Shown piece after piece: positions 30,464 to 40,574 of a stretch of DNA of 64,000 nt. The notes beneath the pieces were generated by a model. The model had not been told where the DNA came from. It searched no databases and saw only the letters and a program-made list of their open reading frames with translations. The stretch's first letter is position 1. Each line of letters begins with the position of its first letter. Both the position numbers and the translations under genes were made by a program. Location of the stretch: the NCBI GenBank assembly GCA_020975725.1, contig QXJR01000026.1:124001-188000 (forward strand), given 5' to 3'. The DNA comes from Picocystis sp. L7. Its lineage: Eukaryota > Chlorophyta > Picocystophyceae > Picocystales > Picocystaceae.

Positions 30464-31880
30464 ATGAACACCTCCGTGATGCAGGCCAAGGTACGTCGAG
30501 AACGCGAAAAAGAACGGATCGATCGCGAGAGAGACGAAAAAACGACGGATCCGAGACCGTGGTCATCCGGATAAGGACGGGATCGACGCCGGCGATCATG
30601 GATGTAGCTGACGCATTATCTTCGCGCTAATACAGGTTGTGGCCAACACCAAGACCGTGTCTGGACAGAGGCTGTCCGCCCGCTCCTCCATGGTGAGCCA
30701 AAGGGTAATGGCACGTGCCAACGGTAGCAAGGTCGTCATGGCCAGCGACTACGCCGAGGAGCTCAAGAAGAAGCGTAACCAGCAGGGCCGCTGGAAAGGA
30801 ATGGATGAGGACATCTCCGACGATCAGCAGGACATCACCCGCGGGAGGAATATGGTTGATTCCAAGTTCCAAGGATGGCAAGGGCAGGAAGGCACCCACA
30901 ACGCCATGATGACCTCCACTGATTACATCTCTCAGGGGCAGAAGGACCTGGCATCTGTGGAAGGTGAGTACTACATTTCCCCAGCATTCTTGGACAAGTT
31001 GACCGTGCACATCGCCAAGAACTTCATGCAACTCCCGAAGATCAAGGTGCCCCTGATTTTGGGTATCTGGGGAGGAAAGGGACAGGGAAAGACCTTCCAG
31101 TGTGAGCTTGCCTTCAAGAAGCTTGGCATCACCCCCATCGTTATGTCTGCAGGAGAGCTGGAGTCTGGAAATGCAGGAGAGCCCGCCAAGCTCATCCGCC
31201 AGCGTTACCGCGAGGCTGCTGACATCATCAAGAAGGGAAAGATGGCTGCCCTCTTCATCAACGATCTGGACGCTGGAGCAGGTCGTATGGGCGGTGCTAC
31301 TCAGTACACTGTTAATAACCAGATGGTGAACGCCACTCTGATGAACATTGCAGACAGCCCCACCAATGTGCAGTTGCCTGGCGTGTACAACACGGAGGAG
31401 AACCCCCGTGTTCCTGTCATCTGTACTGGTAACGACTTCTCCACCCTTTACGCTCCCCTCATCCGTGATGGACGTATGGACAAGTTCTACTGGCAACCAA
31501 CTAGGGATGACCGCATCGGTGTTGCGATGGGCATCTTCCGTGAAGATGGTGTGACGGAGAAGGATGTTGAGCTTCTGGTGGATACCTTCCCAGGCCAGTC
31601 TATCGATTTCTTTGGAGCCCTCCGTGCTCGTGTGTACGATGACATGGTGCGCGAATTCATTGGAGGAATCGGGATGGAGAATTTGAGCAAGAGGTTGGTG
31701 AACTCGAAGGATGGCCCTGTGACCTTTGATAAGCCCCAGATGACCATTGATGTCCTGCTTAGCTATGGCCGACAGCTGACAAATGAACAGGAGAACGTGA
31801 AGAGGGTTCAATTGGCAGATGCATACTTGGATGGTGCCGTGCTCGCAGGAGAGACTGGTTCCTCCATGCCTGATCGCTAG
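30464..31880 (+). CDS. RCA: Rubisco activase, short form
   Basis: AAA+ chaperone of the chloroplast stroma that removes inhibitory sugar phosphates from Rubisco. Exon 1 is 30464-30490 (MNTSVMQAK); a 145-nt intron (donor GTACGT, acceptor TAATACAG) ends at 30635; exon 2 is 30636-31880. The product has 423 residues. A transit peptide of about 35-45 residues is followed by the activase N-terminal region with GRWKGMD, Walker [17 protein letters not shown], Walker [13 protein letters not shown], and the sensor region with [22 protein letters not shown]. It ends shortly after [15 protein letters not shown] without the C-terminal extension that carries redox Cys in the plant long isoform, so thioredoxin control of that kind is not expected. 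The sequence is of the green type. Confidence 0.97.
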
Positions 31881-32487
31881 GCATCTGAAGCCCCGAGGTC
31901 GCTGCATTCGGCTCCACTGCGGTAACATCCTTGTTTGAAAAAAAAGCCAGTTGGCCATGCTCATGTAAAAACGAACGCACCTTGACGCGGACACATGCTT
32001 TTCCTTTCTCTCGTTGGATTATCTCCCAAACTACCTTGGGCAGCCTTTAATGATTGCTATGGTGATTGAAATCGGAATGGATGTGTTCGATCGCAGCGAC
32101 CAACGGTTGATATGTTTGGTCTAGATGGTGCTAGTTCCAGGTGGATCTGGTGGATCCAGACTCGGTTGTTGAACCATCTGGACCTGCAACGATTGCGGGG
32201 GTGTTTTTTCTTTCTTCTGCAGCGCTCAGTGCTTCCATGATCCACGCCTGATGGTTCGAGACCTGCTTCCCCTTGGTCCCCCCTTGCACGTTCGATCCCC
32301 CGCTCCTTGTGGGAAATGTATCCCCTCGTTTAGCGTTTCCTCACCAAGGGATCCCTTTTCCCCAGTCTGATCCGCTCCACCCTCCCTTGTCCCTTACGTC
32401 TCGTGGTCGTGTGGTGGGGGGAGGCCCACATCCCCAGCAAGGGGGGCATTGACCCTCCCCTGGAAGGGGGGCAGCCAGACCGTAAAA
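31881..32487. promoter_or_regulatory. Intergenic region between Rubisco activase and Psb28
   Basis: About 600 bases with no gene seen. Near the Psb28 start it holds GGGGGGCATTGACC (about 32438-32451) and GGGGGGCAG (about 32466-32474), the motif also paired upstream of Rubisco activase. Confidence 0.45.
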
Positions 32488-32946
32488 ATGGCGTGTGTGT
32501 CGATGCGCACCGCACGCGTCGCTGCGGCACGTGGAAGCGCATTTGCAGGCCGATCGACGGCTTTGCGTCGATGTGTGGGACGCAACGTGGCATCCACGAG
32601 GATGATGGCTGCGTCCTTGCAGTTCATTCGCGGTTTGGACGAGGAATCGGTCCCGGACGTGAAGCTCACCAGGTCGAGGGACGGCACGTCCGGCACCGCC
32701 ACCTTCGTGTTCGACGAACCGGCTGTCTTCGAGGCCACTGGCGAACTGGGAGACATCACCGGACTCTACATGGTGGATGACGAGGGAACGATCCAAACCG
32801 TGGACGTGCAAGCCAAGTTCATCAACGGTAAGCCTTCCAAGATCGAAGCCAAATACATCATGCGGAGCTCTGGAGATTGGAACCGGTTCATGCGCTTCAT
32901 GGAGAAGTATGCCGAGTCCAATGGACTCGGGTTCAATAAGGCATGA
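32488..32946 (+). CDS. psb28: Psb28 photosystem II assembly factor (canonical copy)
   Basis: The 152-residue precursor has an Ala/Arg/Ser-rich transit peptide of about 40 residues. The mature Psb28 sequence then runs with no gap: [88 protein letters not shown]. This is close to cyanobacterial and plant Psb28, which associates with CP47 during photosystem II assembly and repair. The start is the first ATG after an upstream GC-rich leader that includes the GGGGGGCAG element. No intron. It converges with the HSP70-like gene. Compare the diverged copy at 17399-17962. Confidence 0.96.
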   Translation: MACVSMRTARVAAARGSAFAGRSTALRRCVGRNVASTRMMAASLQFIRGLDEESVPDVKLTRSRDGTSGTATFVFDEPAVFEATGELGDITGLYMVDDEGTIQTVDVQAKFINGKPSKIEAKYIMRSSGDWNRFMRFMEKYAESNGLGFNKA

Positions 32947-33094
32947 GACCGTCCAGGAACGGAGGGGGATGGACGGAAGAAGAACGGCGTTGTTCGAAGG
33001 AAGTGTTGGGCGGCGGAACGAAGGAGCCGACCGGAGATTGCTTTTGTGCGTTGGAATACGATAGTTTCTTTGACCATAGTCTTCGTCGTACGAT

Positions 33095-34540
33095 TTATTC
33101 GTCCGGCTCGCTCGAGCTCGCCTTCTCTTCTCTCTGCTTGGCCTTGGCCAACGCTCGCATCAACGCAGCCTGCCACACGTCCATCACCAGGAACCCGTCC
33201 ACGTCGCCCGAGAGAATGGCCGCTTGGACGGCCGCACCACGTGCCACGGCTTCGTCGGGATTGATTCGAACCTTGGGCTTCACACCAGTCATGTTCTCCA
33301 CGAACTTTTGGATCATGGGCATGCGAGTTGGACCACCCACCATCAAGACATGGTCGACAGGCCGGATCGAACGCTCCTTCTTCTTCCTTTTATTCGAGTC
33401 GTTTCTGTGAGAATCCTGCACCTGCTCTAAATCAATCCCGGCCTGCCAGCATGCCTGTTGGGTGGGAAGGGCGCATCGCTTCAGTGTGCTTGCACACAGC
33501 GATTCCAACTTGTCCCTAGTCAGACACACTTCTGTGGGCTGAGTGCCCCCTGAAGATGTGGGAAGGTGAATGGTGGTTTCCATGGTAGCTGTCAACTCCT
33601 CCCTGGCCATGCGAGCCTTCTTCAAAACGCTGTCTAAGGTTCGAGGATCTTGGAACACGCTTCCATCTGGTCCCATGTGATTGGCTTCAATCCACGCGAC
33701 GATCGCCAGGTCGAAATCGTCCCCGCCGAGATGAGGATCACCGGATGTGGCCAACACTTCAATTGCTCCACCGCCAACTTCGAGGATGGAAACATCGAAA
33801 GTTCCTCCGCCGAAATCAAAGACCAGGATGGTTTCGTCCTCCTCCAGCTTAAGACCGTAAGCCAGAGCTGCAGACACAGGTTCTCGAAGCAGCTTCACCG
33901 TCTCGATCCCGGCAATCAGTCCAGCAGTTTTGGTCGCTTCTCTCTGTTCTTCGCCAAAATAAGCTGGCACGGTGACCACGGCTTTATTCACTCTGGTCCC
34001 AACTCCCACGTGTGCCTCTGCGGTAGCACACAGGTGCCGCAGGATCTCCCCTGAAACCTCCTCAGGATAAAGCACACCTTCTGGTACGTTGTCACACTTT
34101 AGAACGACGGATCCATCCTCGTCCTTGTCGATGTCAAATGGGAAATCGGGCTGGAACGCCTGGGCTTCTTCATACGTGAGTCCCATGAGCCGCTTCACCG
34201 AGTAGTAGGTGTTTCTCGGATCCGAACCCAGCCGGTTCAAAGCCGCATTTCCTACCAAAACCTCGCCTCCTGGAAGATACGAAACGACGGACGGAACTGT
34301 GCGGTTCCCGTCGGCATCCGGAACGATTTTCGCCTTTCCGTCCACGAACAGTGCGACGGCGGAGTTGGTGGTTCCGAGGTCGATGCCCACGTAGACGTCT
34401 TGCGTCGGCGTTCCAACCGAGGCTGCACACTTGTTCAAGCGAATTGATCCCTTCTTTTGCCTTTCCTTCGCTTTGGTTCGCCTGTCGGAGGTCAGGAACC
34501 GCCGTCCAATCGGTGTTCCGACCGCCATGCCCATCGCCAT
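33095..34540 (-). CDS. HSP70-like protein with ATPase domain only
   Basis: 481 residues from MAMGMAVG. About 45 basic residues precede GIDLGTTNSAVALF, so organelle import is possible. The nucleotide-binding domain is complete: phosphate-1 loop GIDLGTTNS, TVPAYFGEEQREATKTAG, phosphate-2 VFDFGGGTFDVSILEV, GGDDFD and the adenosine motif VLMVGGPTRMP. About 20 extra basic residues (around SHRNDSNKRKKKER) are inserted just before VDHVLMVGG. After INPDEAVARGAAVQAAIL the protein ends within about 40 residues in a charged tail; the whole beta-sandwich substrate-binding domain and helical lid of DnaK are absent. The ORF simply terminates there and there is no sign of lid sequence downstream. It may act like HSPA13/STCH-type or as a regulator. 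It is head-to-head with a J-domain gene. Confidence 0.92.
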   Translation of the reverse strand: MAMGMAVGTPIGRRFLTSDRRTKAKERQKKGSIRLNKCAASVGTPTQDVYVGIDLGTTNSAVALFVDGKAKIVPDADGNRTVPSVVSYLPGGEVLVGNAALNRLGSDPRNTYYSVKRLMGLTYEEAQAFQPDFPFDIDKDEDGSVVLKCDNVPEGVLYPEEVSGEILRHLCATAEAHVGVGTRVNKAVVTVPAYFGEEQREATKTAGLIAGIETVKLLREPVSAALAYGLKLEEDETILVFDFGGGTFDVSILEVGGGAIEVLATSGDPHLGGDDFDLAIVAWIEANHMGPDGSVFQDPRTLDSVLKKARMAREELTATMETTIHLPTSSGGTQPTEVCLTRDKLESLCASTLKRCALPTQQACWQAGIDLEQVQDSHRNDSNKRKKKERSIRPVDHVLMVGGPTRMPMIQKFVENMTGVKPKVRINPDEAVARGAAVQAAILSGDVDGFLVMDVWQAALMRALAKAKQREEKASSSEPDE

Positions 34541-34924
34541 CGTCGACGTTCCTTTCGTTTCCACGACGATCCAATCGATCGCTCGGGTTCGAACCCGGAT
34601 CCCATCCCCTTTCGAAACCGAACGTCCCTTCGGTTCGATCTCGCCCGCTACCGACGCCTCGCAAAGCGATATCGATATCTCAAAAAGGTATCGATATCCC
34701 GTGCTCATCGAGCTGAACTTCGACTTAACGTCCGAGCCCGGGCACGTTCGGGGGACGAACGCAGGGTTAACTTGTAGCTTAACTCGACTCGTCGGGGTTC
34801 CGTTGGCACGAAAGTTAAGCGAATGTTCACCTTCCCCTTCTCCCACTCCCTCCGCGGGGTGGGGACCTCCCTGTGCTGGGTTTACGTCGAGGTTAACCTC
34901 GTCCAAGGGAAGGCGCCATTGGCG
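34541..34924. promoter_or_regulatory. Compact bidirectional promoter of the HSP70-like/J-protein pair
   Basis: 384 bases between divergent start codons, unusually rich in palindromes. CGGGTTCGAACCCG is at 34584-34597. TATCGATA occurs twice at 34670-34677 and 34689-34696. A TTAAC-type pair lies at about 34760-34782. The perfect palindrome CGAGGTTAACCTCG at 34888-34901 ends 24 nt before the J-protein start. All are seen directly; their function as binding sites is inference. Confidence 0.7.
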
Positions 34925-35747
34925 ATGGCGCCTTCGCACGCGTGGACGCGCGATGGCGGCAGCTCTCGCGGAGGGAAGGCGTCTTCGAGAGGACGTGGAG
35001 CGTTCAGAGGACCCGTCAAACGCGTGTGGTCCCGCACGGACGCGGAGGAGAGCGAATGCGACGCCAAACGTCCTCCTGGCGACTTGGATCCCGACGCACC
35101 GGCCTTCGTGCCCAAACGAGCGCGCATTAGCACGCAAGAAAGCATCGAACACGAGCTCAAGAGGAAGCAAGAGGAGGCCGAGAGACTCAAAGCAGAGCTG
35201 GAAGCCAAGAGGCGAGCCGTAGAGGAGGAAAAGGTGCGTCCACGTGGAACGAAGGGCGAGAAAGAAGGACGAACTGGCGACGAAGAGGGAACCAACTGAC
35301 CGTAACTTGCGCGAATTTGCGTGCCATGTGCTGTAGGAGAGGAGAATAAAGCTCGCTGCAGCACGTGCGGAGGCGAAGAAGGCAATGCTAGAAGAAGAAA
35401 AGCGGCAAAGAGCGCAGAAGCTGGCGAAAGGATTCGCCTCGGCGGTGAAAGCTGCGGAAGAGTTCCATGCCACCCGAAAGGCGCAGGAACAAGCCATGGA
35501 AGAAGAGGAGAGATTAGACCGAGAAGCGAAGATGCATGAGGAAGAGTCCATCTCGCGCGTACTCGTGGCAGAAACGGATTACGAGGTGCTGGATGTGAAA
35601 GTAGGCGCCACCCAGGAAGAAGTCAGGGCGGCCTACAGGAGACTTGCACGAGAGTTGCACCCAGACAAGAGCACGGCACGAAGAGCGAAAGATGCCTTCC
35701 AAAGACTCACGAAGGCTTATCAAAGTCTTTCCTCCACTTTCAGGTGA
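34925..35747 (+). CDS. J-domain protein with C-terminal J domain
   Basis: Two exons, 34925-35233 and 35337-35747, separated by a 103-nt intron with donor GTGCGT and acceptor CTGTAG (branch-like CTGAC upstream). The 239-residue protein has a basic N-terminus, a likely nuclear-localisation patch (VPKRARIS), and a long charged coiled coil rich in Glu/Lys/Arg from about 75 to 175. At the very C-terminus there is a J domain (about 184-235) with YEVLDVKVGATQEEVRAAYR and the HPD motif at 211-213. J domains stimulate HSP70 ATPase. Its divergent neighbour is an HSP70 consisting only of the ATPase domain, suggesting co-expression. Overall similarity beyond the J domain is not recognised. Confidence 0.88.
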
Positions 35748-36031
35748 GTGCGAGGGTGGTTTTCGTTGAAACACACTCCAACGCGAGTGTGCGTTCCACC
35801 CCTTGTATCCTATCATTCAAACGTATACTCAAGGCAATAAATGAGCAGAAGAAGCTGTAAAAATATTTCCGTGCTTGGATGGCGTTCAGAAAACGCCGAT
35901 TGAAGCCTTGGGTTCTCTTCCAGCACGCGTTACGTGCGCCTTTATTCCTGCGCGTGTCCGACTCGCTTCCGCACATGGCACAGAAACTTAAGTCAGTAAT
36001 ACTCGCTTTCGGTAGTTTATTCCTACGTGCC

Positions 36032-37462
36032 TTACCTGATGTTGATGCTCCTGAGCATGCTGGTGGAATTGTTTCCTGATGGTTTTTCCTTGCTTGCAAT
36101 TTCCGGAGCAGCAAAAGCTTTCCAAAACCGCAAGGTCTCGTCTGCTGCTGCTGATACAATGGTTGTTCCATCGGGATTCATAGCCAGATGCAACACCCTC
36201 GACGTGTGCCCTGTCATCTCAGCCATCTTTACCATACTGGGGTACTTCCAGAGGCAGAGTTGATTTTGGCTGAATCCATGGCTGCTCAAGATTTCACGCT
36301 CGTGCGGGTTCCACTGCAATGAGCAGACCTGGCTATGAGTATCGATGGAGTTGAGCATTGCTCCGGTGTATGTGTTCCAGAACTTGATGCAGCGGTCTGC
36401 AGTACCACCTCCCGAGGCAAGTAAATTGCTCTGGAAGGGGCACCAAGCCAGAGCTTTTACTGCGGCTTGATGTCCGGTGATGCGATGGACGTGAGTTCCG
36501 CTGCTCATGGAGTTAGCATCCCAAATGTGGAGGAGGTTGTCATTGCCCCCACTGGCCAGCTGTTGTCCATTTGGCGACCACTTCAAACCACAAACCTCTT
36601 GTTCGTGGGATCGAAGTGTTGCGGTCACATGCTCCCTTATCCTGACGTCGTGCTGCATGATTACGCTGTCTCTACCGCCGGAGCACAGGAGGGGACCGTT
36701 CCATGCCAAACTGCTCACGCGGGCTGCGTGGCCCCGGAGGGAACGTATCTGCCGGACCCTCTCTGCATCCCAAATCTGCACCTCATTCGTGCTGGTACCA
36801 ACAGAAATGTGCTTGCCATCTGGAGCCCATTGGACGCTAGAAATGTAGTCATCCTCGTCGCTCATCTGGCAGAGCTGTTGTATGTCTCCCGATTCTGCAT
36901 TCCACAGATAAACCGTGGAAGAGAGGGCAACAGCTAGCACATTCTTGCAGTTCCAGTCCAGAAGGTTCAGGTAGTAGTCATCCAGTATCTCTGGAGCGTC
37001 CAGTATGCGTTCTGGAGCTTGTGGGATCTGTCTGAACTGCTTCTTTCTTGCATTCCCTGGCCCTGTGCTAGTGTTGGCCGAGTACAGTGCTCTCATGGGG
37101 TTGTCGTATCCAGCAGGCGGAGGAGGAGCTTTGTTTTTGAAGGCAAGGATCTTTGCTCCTTCTGCGCTGCCGTTTTCGCCCATCAGCCCAACAGCAAGCC
37201 TTTTCTTGTATTCTTCCTTGGATGGGGAGCGCACTTCCACGGGGTTATCCTCCGGACACGCAGCGTTCTCCTTCATCAAGTTGAACTGTGCCATGTCAAC
37301 ATCCATTGCGCTTCTGTTCGGTATGAAGCGGTCCCCTTGCGTCTTGCTTCTCGGCGTCCTTCCGGATGCCTTTGACGGAGTGGTCCATCTTGAACTTGGA
37401 GAGGTGACGAGCGTGGGCTCCCCCATGTTCTCGTCAACGGATAGGGTTTTGACTTCCGTCAA
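36032..37462 (-). CDS. CDC20: CDC20, activator of the anaphase-promoting complex
   Basis: WD40 co-activator that brings substrates to the APC/C in mitosis. The 476-residue protein has the C-box DRFIPNR at 44-50, which binds the APC/C, and a KEN box at 64-66. A MAD2-binding-type stretch KILAFKNKAPPPP follows near 104, and a seven-bladed WD40 propeller starts about 160 (LNLLDWNCKNVLAVALSSTVYLWN), with clear repeats such as GHQAAVKALAWCPFQSNLLASGGG. It ends in the Ile-Arg tail needed for APC3 binding. The combination of MAD2-binding motif and KEN favours CDC20 over CDH1/CCS52. No intron. Confidence 0.96.
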   Translation of the reverse strand: MTEVKTLSVDENMGEPTLVTSPSSRWTTPSKASGRTPRSKTQGDRFIPNRSAMDVDMAQFNLMKENAACPEDNPVEVRSPSKEEYKKRLAVGLMGENGSAEGAKILAFKNKAPPPPAGYDNPMRALYSANTSTGPGNARKKQFRQIPQAPERILDAPEILDDYYLNLLDWNCKNVLAVALSSTVYLWNAESGDIQQLCQMSDEDDYISSVQWAPDGKHISVGTSTNEVQIWDAERVRQIRSLRGHAARVSSLAWNGPLLCSGGRDSVIMQHDVRIREHVTATLRSHEQEVCGLKWSPNGQQLASGGNDNLLHIWDANSMSSGTHVHRITGHQAAVKALAWCPFQSNLLASGGGTADRCIKFWNTYTGAMLNSIDTHSQVCSLQWNPHEREILSSHGFSQNQLCLWKYPSMVKMAEMTGHTSRVLHLAMNPDGTTIVSAAADETLRFWKAFAAPEIASKEKPSGNNSTSMLRSINIR

Positions 37463-38628
37463 AGCTCGTCCAACGGCGAGAGATATAAAGTACGAAGGTA
37501 CCGAAGCGACGTTTTCTCAAGCGATCTTGAGGGTGCGTGGCTACTCCGATCCTTCTTCGAAGCCCTGGTCAAGGGTTCTTTCGTTCGTGGTGGTTGTGAT
37601 GGGAGACCTTCGCGCCTGGCGTCGGTCACGTTCGTCGTTCGCGTGCGTTTTCTTCGAGCGTCCTTTTCCTCCTGTGAAGGGAAGGACGCGTGTCTTGCTT
37701 CTTGTTCGTGCTTCTGAGCGCGGATGGGGCCGCTGGTTCGTCTGGTTCGCCTCGCGTGTGCTGCACACGTCGGTGGTTCGTCGTGAAGAATGGCGACTGT
37801 CGGCTGTCGTTGAGCCGTTCGAACTCTTCGTTCCCCTCTGCATCCTCTCCGACAACGGTCCTTACCACGCATCGATCTCGATGAAACCGACGGCAAAAGA
37901 CTCCGTTTTGAACCACGCCCGCAGAGGAGGGAGGGGTCGCGGGTCCTCAGCGGGTCATGGTCTGGTTTGGAACGGTGGATGGAAACGACCTGGGACGAGT
38001 CGGGGGTGTGCCTCCATGACCCGCGGCGCTTCGTCCCCCCCGTTCGCCCCGGTTCGCCCCAACGTTAACAACGAGGTGGATCCTTCGGAAGCCACCCACG
38101 TGGCCATGGAGAGGCAAGGAGACCCCCTCCTGGTGTGTGGGTGCCTGTGTGGTGGAGCCAAGGAACCGCCTCTGCCGACATGGAGATACATGCATGACAG
38201 GGATGTGGGACTGGGCCGAGATACATCCCATGGTTGAAAGGGGAAACGCAGCAGGTGGAGGGTGCCCGTTGATGAAGAATGGACCGACCTGGAACAAGCA
38301 GGAAGGATACGGGTGGGGATGAGGCATCCAACATTACCCATGCCGATGCTCCGCCTGCTCAGAAGAACACCCCCTTCCATCTCCTCCCGCGTTGTCCGAC
38401 CATCGGCGGCGACCACCGCCCCTGCTGGAGGGAGACGCAGGTGGTCTGGCCATGCCCCACCTGTCGGTTGTGAGTGGGAATCCAAAATTGTGCACGTCCG
38501 AGTTCTCGAGTGCCCCCCCCCCCTGGTTCACAAGGCCAATCGATTAGGGTTTACACGACGAAGTGGAAAAGCGCTTTCCAAGCGAAAGGCGACCAACGCA
38601 CGTGCAGGTACGACCTCGCCTGGGGTCC
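37463..38628. promoter_or_regulatory. Divergent intergenic region, CDC20 to unknown membrane protein
   Basis: About 1.17 kb with no supported gene. A 13-C run occurs at about 38512-38524. A possible splice pair near CGTGCAG/GTACGAC (around 38602-38610) means a short 5' exon of the downstream gene could lie here. Frames open on both strands match nothing known. Confidence 0.35.
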
Positions 38629-39537
38629 ATGGCGACGCTCTCGCATGGCGGCAAGCTGGTCGTAGACCTGGCAGTGCCCAAAACCGTGTCCCATGTGCAT
38701 GCAGCGGCGGCCGCGGCTGCTGCAGCCGCAGGCCTGACGCTCCGATACACCCCCAACACGAGGTGCGAAAGCGACTTCGTTGGCTATCTCAGCACCAATG
38801 AAGCTTCAGATGCGTATGCTAAACAAGGGAAGAAGCAGTACGTCATTCAACAGAAAAGCTGGACTTCTATGTTCGACCCGAAGATTCTCCTCATCCTACT
38901 TATGAGGAGCAGTGCGATCCATTTCCTTCCTGTCCTGGAGCAATATGCGAAAGACGTCGAAAAACTAGGCGACGCGGATGACGGAATGGGAGAGAACGAC
39001 ATGTTTCCACCCATGCCTGATCTGAAACCGGCATCAAAGAAGACATTCCTGTCTATTGTGCGCGATCTGGTAGTCATGACAACCAGGAGAGTCCTAGAGC
39101 GCACGAGCGAGGTCTATCTGCCACGGCGCTGGACTTGGAAACTCATGAAGAACGTGCAAGACTCTGCCATAAGAAAATACCAACGTGGTGTCGTTGGGCT
39201 GGCTTTGTGCACCAAGATGATTCAGACCTCCTTTGTCGGACATGCCATTACTGTTCTGTCGGAATTCACTGTGGCAGAGAGCATCATTCTGGGTAAGCTT
39301 CTCTCGAGCAAGACAAAAAACAGGAAAGCGTTGGCTATTGCAAGGCGAGACATGATTTTTGCGGCCATTCGCTGTACTTTTTCTCTCTGTGGTGCAGGGC
39401 TGGGTGCGGGCATTGGGAGTGCAATCAAGCCTGGGATTGGTACATTCCTTGGACTGAATGGGGGCGACATTGCGGCATCGATATTCATCCTATCGATGTA
39501 TAAAAGATGGACCGATGCCACGCACAACGGGCAGTAG
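38629..39537 (+). CDS. Unknown protein with C-terminal membrane segments
   Basis: 302 residues from MATLSHGGKLVVDLAV. I do not recognise the family. The first 60 residues include an Ala run (HAAAAAAAAAAG). At about 88-108 a hydrophobic stretch (ILLILLMRSSAIHFLPVL) may enter the membrane. Middle residues 130-220 are charged and include RRVLERTSEVYLPRRWTWKLM. The C-terminus has two hydrophobic segments, AAIRCTFSLCGAGLGAGIG and a glycine-rich GSAIKPGIGTFLG..DIAASIFILSMY, resembling glycine-zipper membrane hairpins. Codon pattern and an uninterrupted frame support a real gene. A short upstream exon is possible. It is divergent from CDC20. Confidence 0.7.
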   Translation: MATLSHGGKLVVDLAVPKTVSHVHAAAAAAAAAAGLTLRYTPNTRCESDFVGYLSTNEASDAYAKQGKKQYVIQQKSWTSMFDPKILLILLMRSSAIHFLPVLEQYAKDVEKLGDADDGMGENDMFPPMPDLKPASKKTFLSIVRDLVVMTTRRVLERTSEVYLPRRWTWKLMKNVQDSAIRKYQRGVVGLALCTKMIQTSFVGHAITVLSEFTVAESIILGKLLSSKTKNRKALAIARRDMIFAAIRCTFSLCGAGLGAGIGSAIKPGIGTFLGLNGGDIAASIFILSMYKRWTDATHNGQ

Positions 39538-40574
39538 AATGTTGCAATTAGGAAGCACACCATAGGGATCCAGCACCAAGCACCGCTGCAGCTCCTGCTG
39601 CAGGACATGGGCATGCCAGATCATCATGTTTTCCTCCCCCCAGGAGGCGCAGCGACCGGACGCACGCACAATTCAGTTCCTGAAACCTACCAAGGGAAGG
39701 CCGTCCACCTGCCCTCTATTCATGTATGGCCATTCGTACCGCTATTTGTTGCCCTTTCTTGCACTCGTGGTAGTTCCAGCCCAGCTGGAGCACGAATCCT
39801 CACTTCTAGGGACTTCGCCCCCTGGTCGATTGGATCGCCACTGGTCAACCTTCGGGTTCGTGTCCTTTTTGATCGGGGCTCGTCCGTCTCGAACCCTCCT
39901 TTTCGTCGAGGGGGGCCAACCGAACCTTCCCATCGATATTTCGTATCCTATTCGTTCGATATCTTCAAGCAAGATATCGATGCTTCTCCAGGTGGTGTCC
40001 CTGGATCTGCCTGAGGCCTCCAGCCAATCGGATCGCAGCTTGTCCACCCGAATCCGAGCGGATAACCGCCCACCTGCCCCACGGATCCCACATCTCCCGT
40101 CGAGGACCGCTTCCCCCACCTCTCGCCTCCTCCGCGGTCGACGTTCTCTTAACGAACTCCCCGGTCGACGTCTTCTCGGCCCCCTTCCTTTCCATTTCTT
40201 CCCCTTCCTGTTGCTTCGTTTGTTACGTGTGCTGCAGAGGATGCATCCGCTGGTTGCGCCCAGTGGCACTTCCAAGGAGTCTCGTGAAGCGATTGGCGGC
40301 AGTTGACGCTTGCATCCGCTCCATTCGCAGCACGTTTCGCGCAGCCATGGCGAGCACGGTGCGTGTGCGAACGGACGTGGTGGCGAGGAGGAAGCCTGGC
40401 GGACCACGTGGAACACGCACGTGCGAAAACGAGACCGAAAACGCGCGTGGGAGGGAAGTTTCGTGGCCGAGCACGTGCTCGAGGATCCAGCTGACGCGAT
40501 GGATGCGTTCGTGTACGGCGTTTTTTTTCGGCGGTGTCACGCGGATGGAATGCTTCATGCGCATGTAGGTCCAG
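39538..40574. promoter_or_regulatory. Upstream region of PsaF
   Basis: About 1 kb with no supported gene. A paired inverted element, ATCGATATT at about 39932-39940 and GATATCGAT at about 39973-39981, resembles those near CTF18, ABCC and HSP70 starts. On the minus strand near 40230-40350 a short Arg-rich, presequence-like frame is followed by a GTAACA donor, but I found no continuing exon. Confidence 0.4.

Noticed and set aside
29418-30599. Long minus-strand frame upstream of Rubisco activase.
   Set aside because: Several frames on both strands are open at once in this GC-rich DNA; composition is unlike the real genes, with many Arg/Gly/Ser and no domain.
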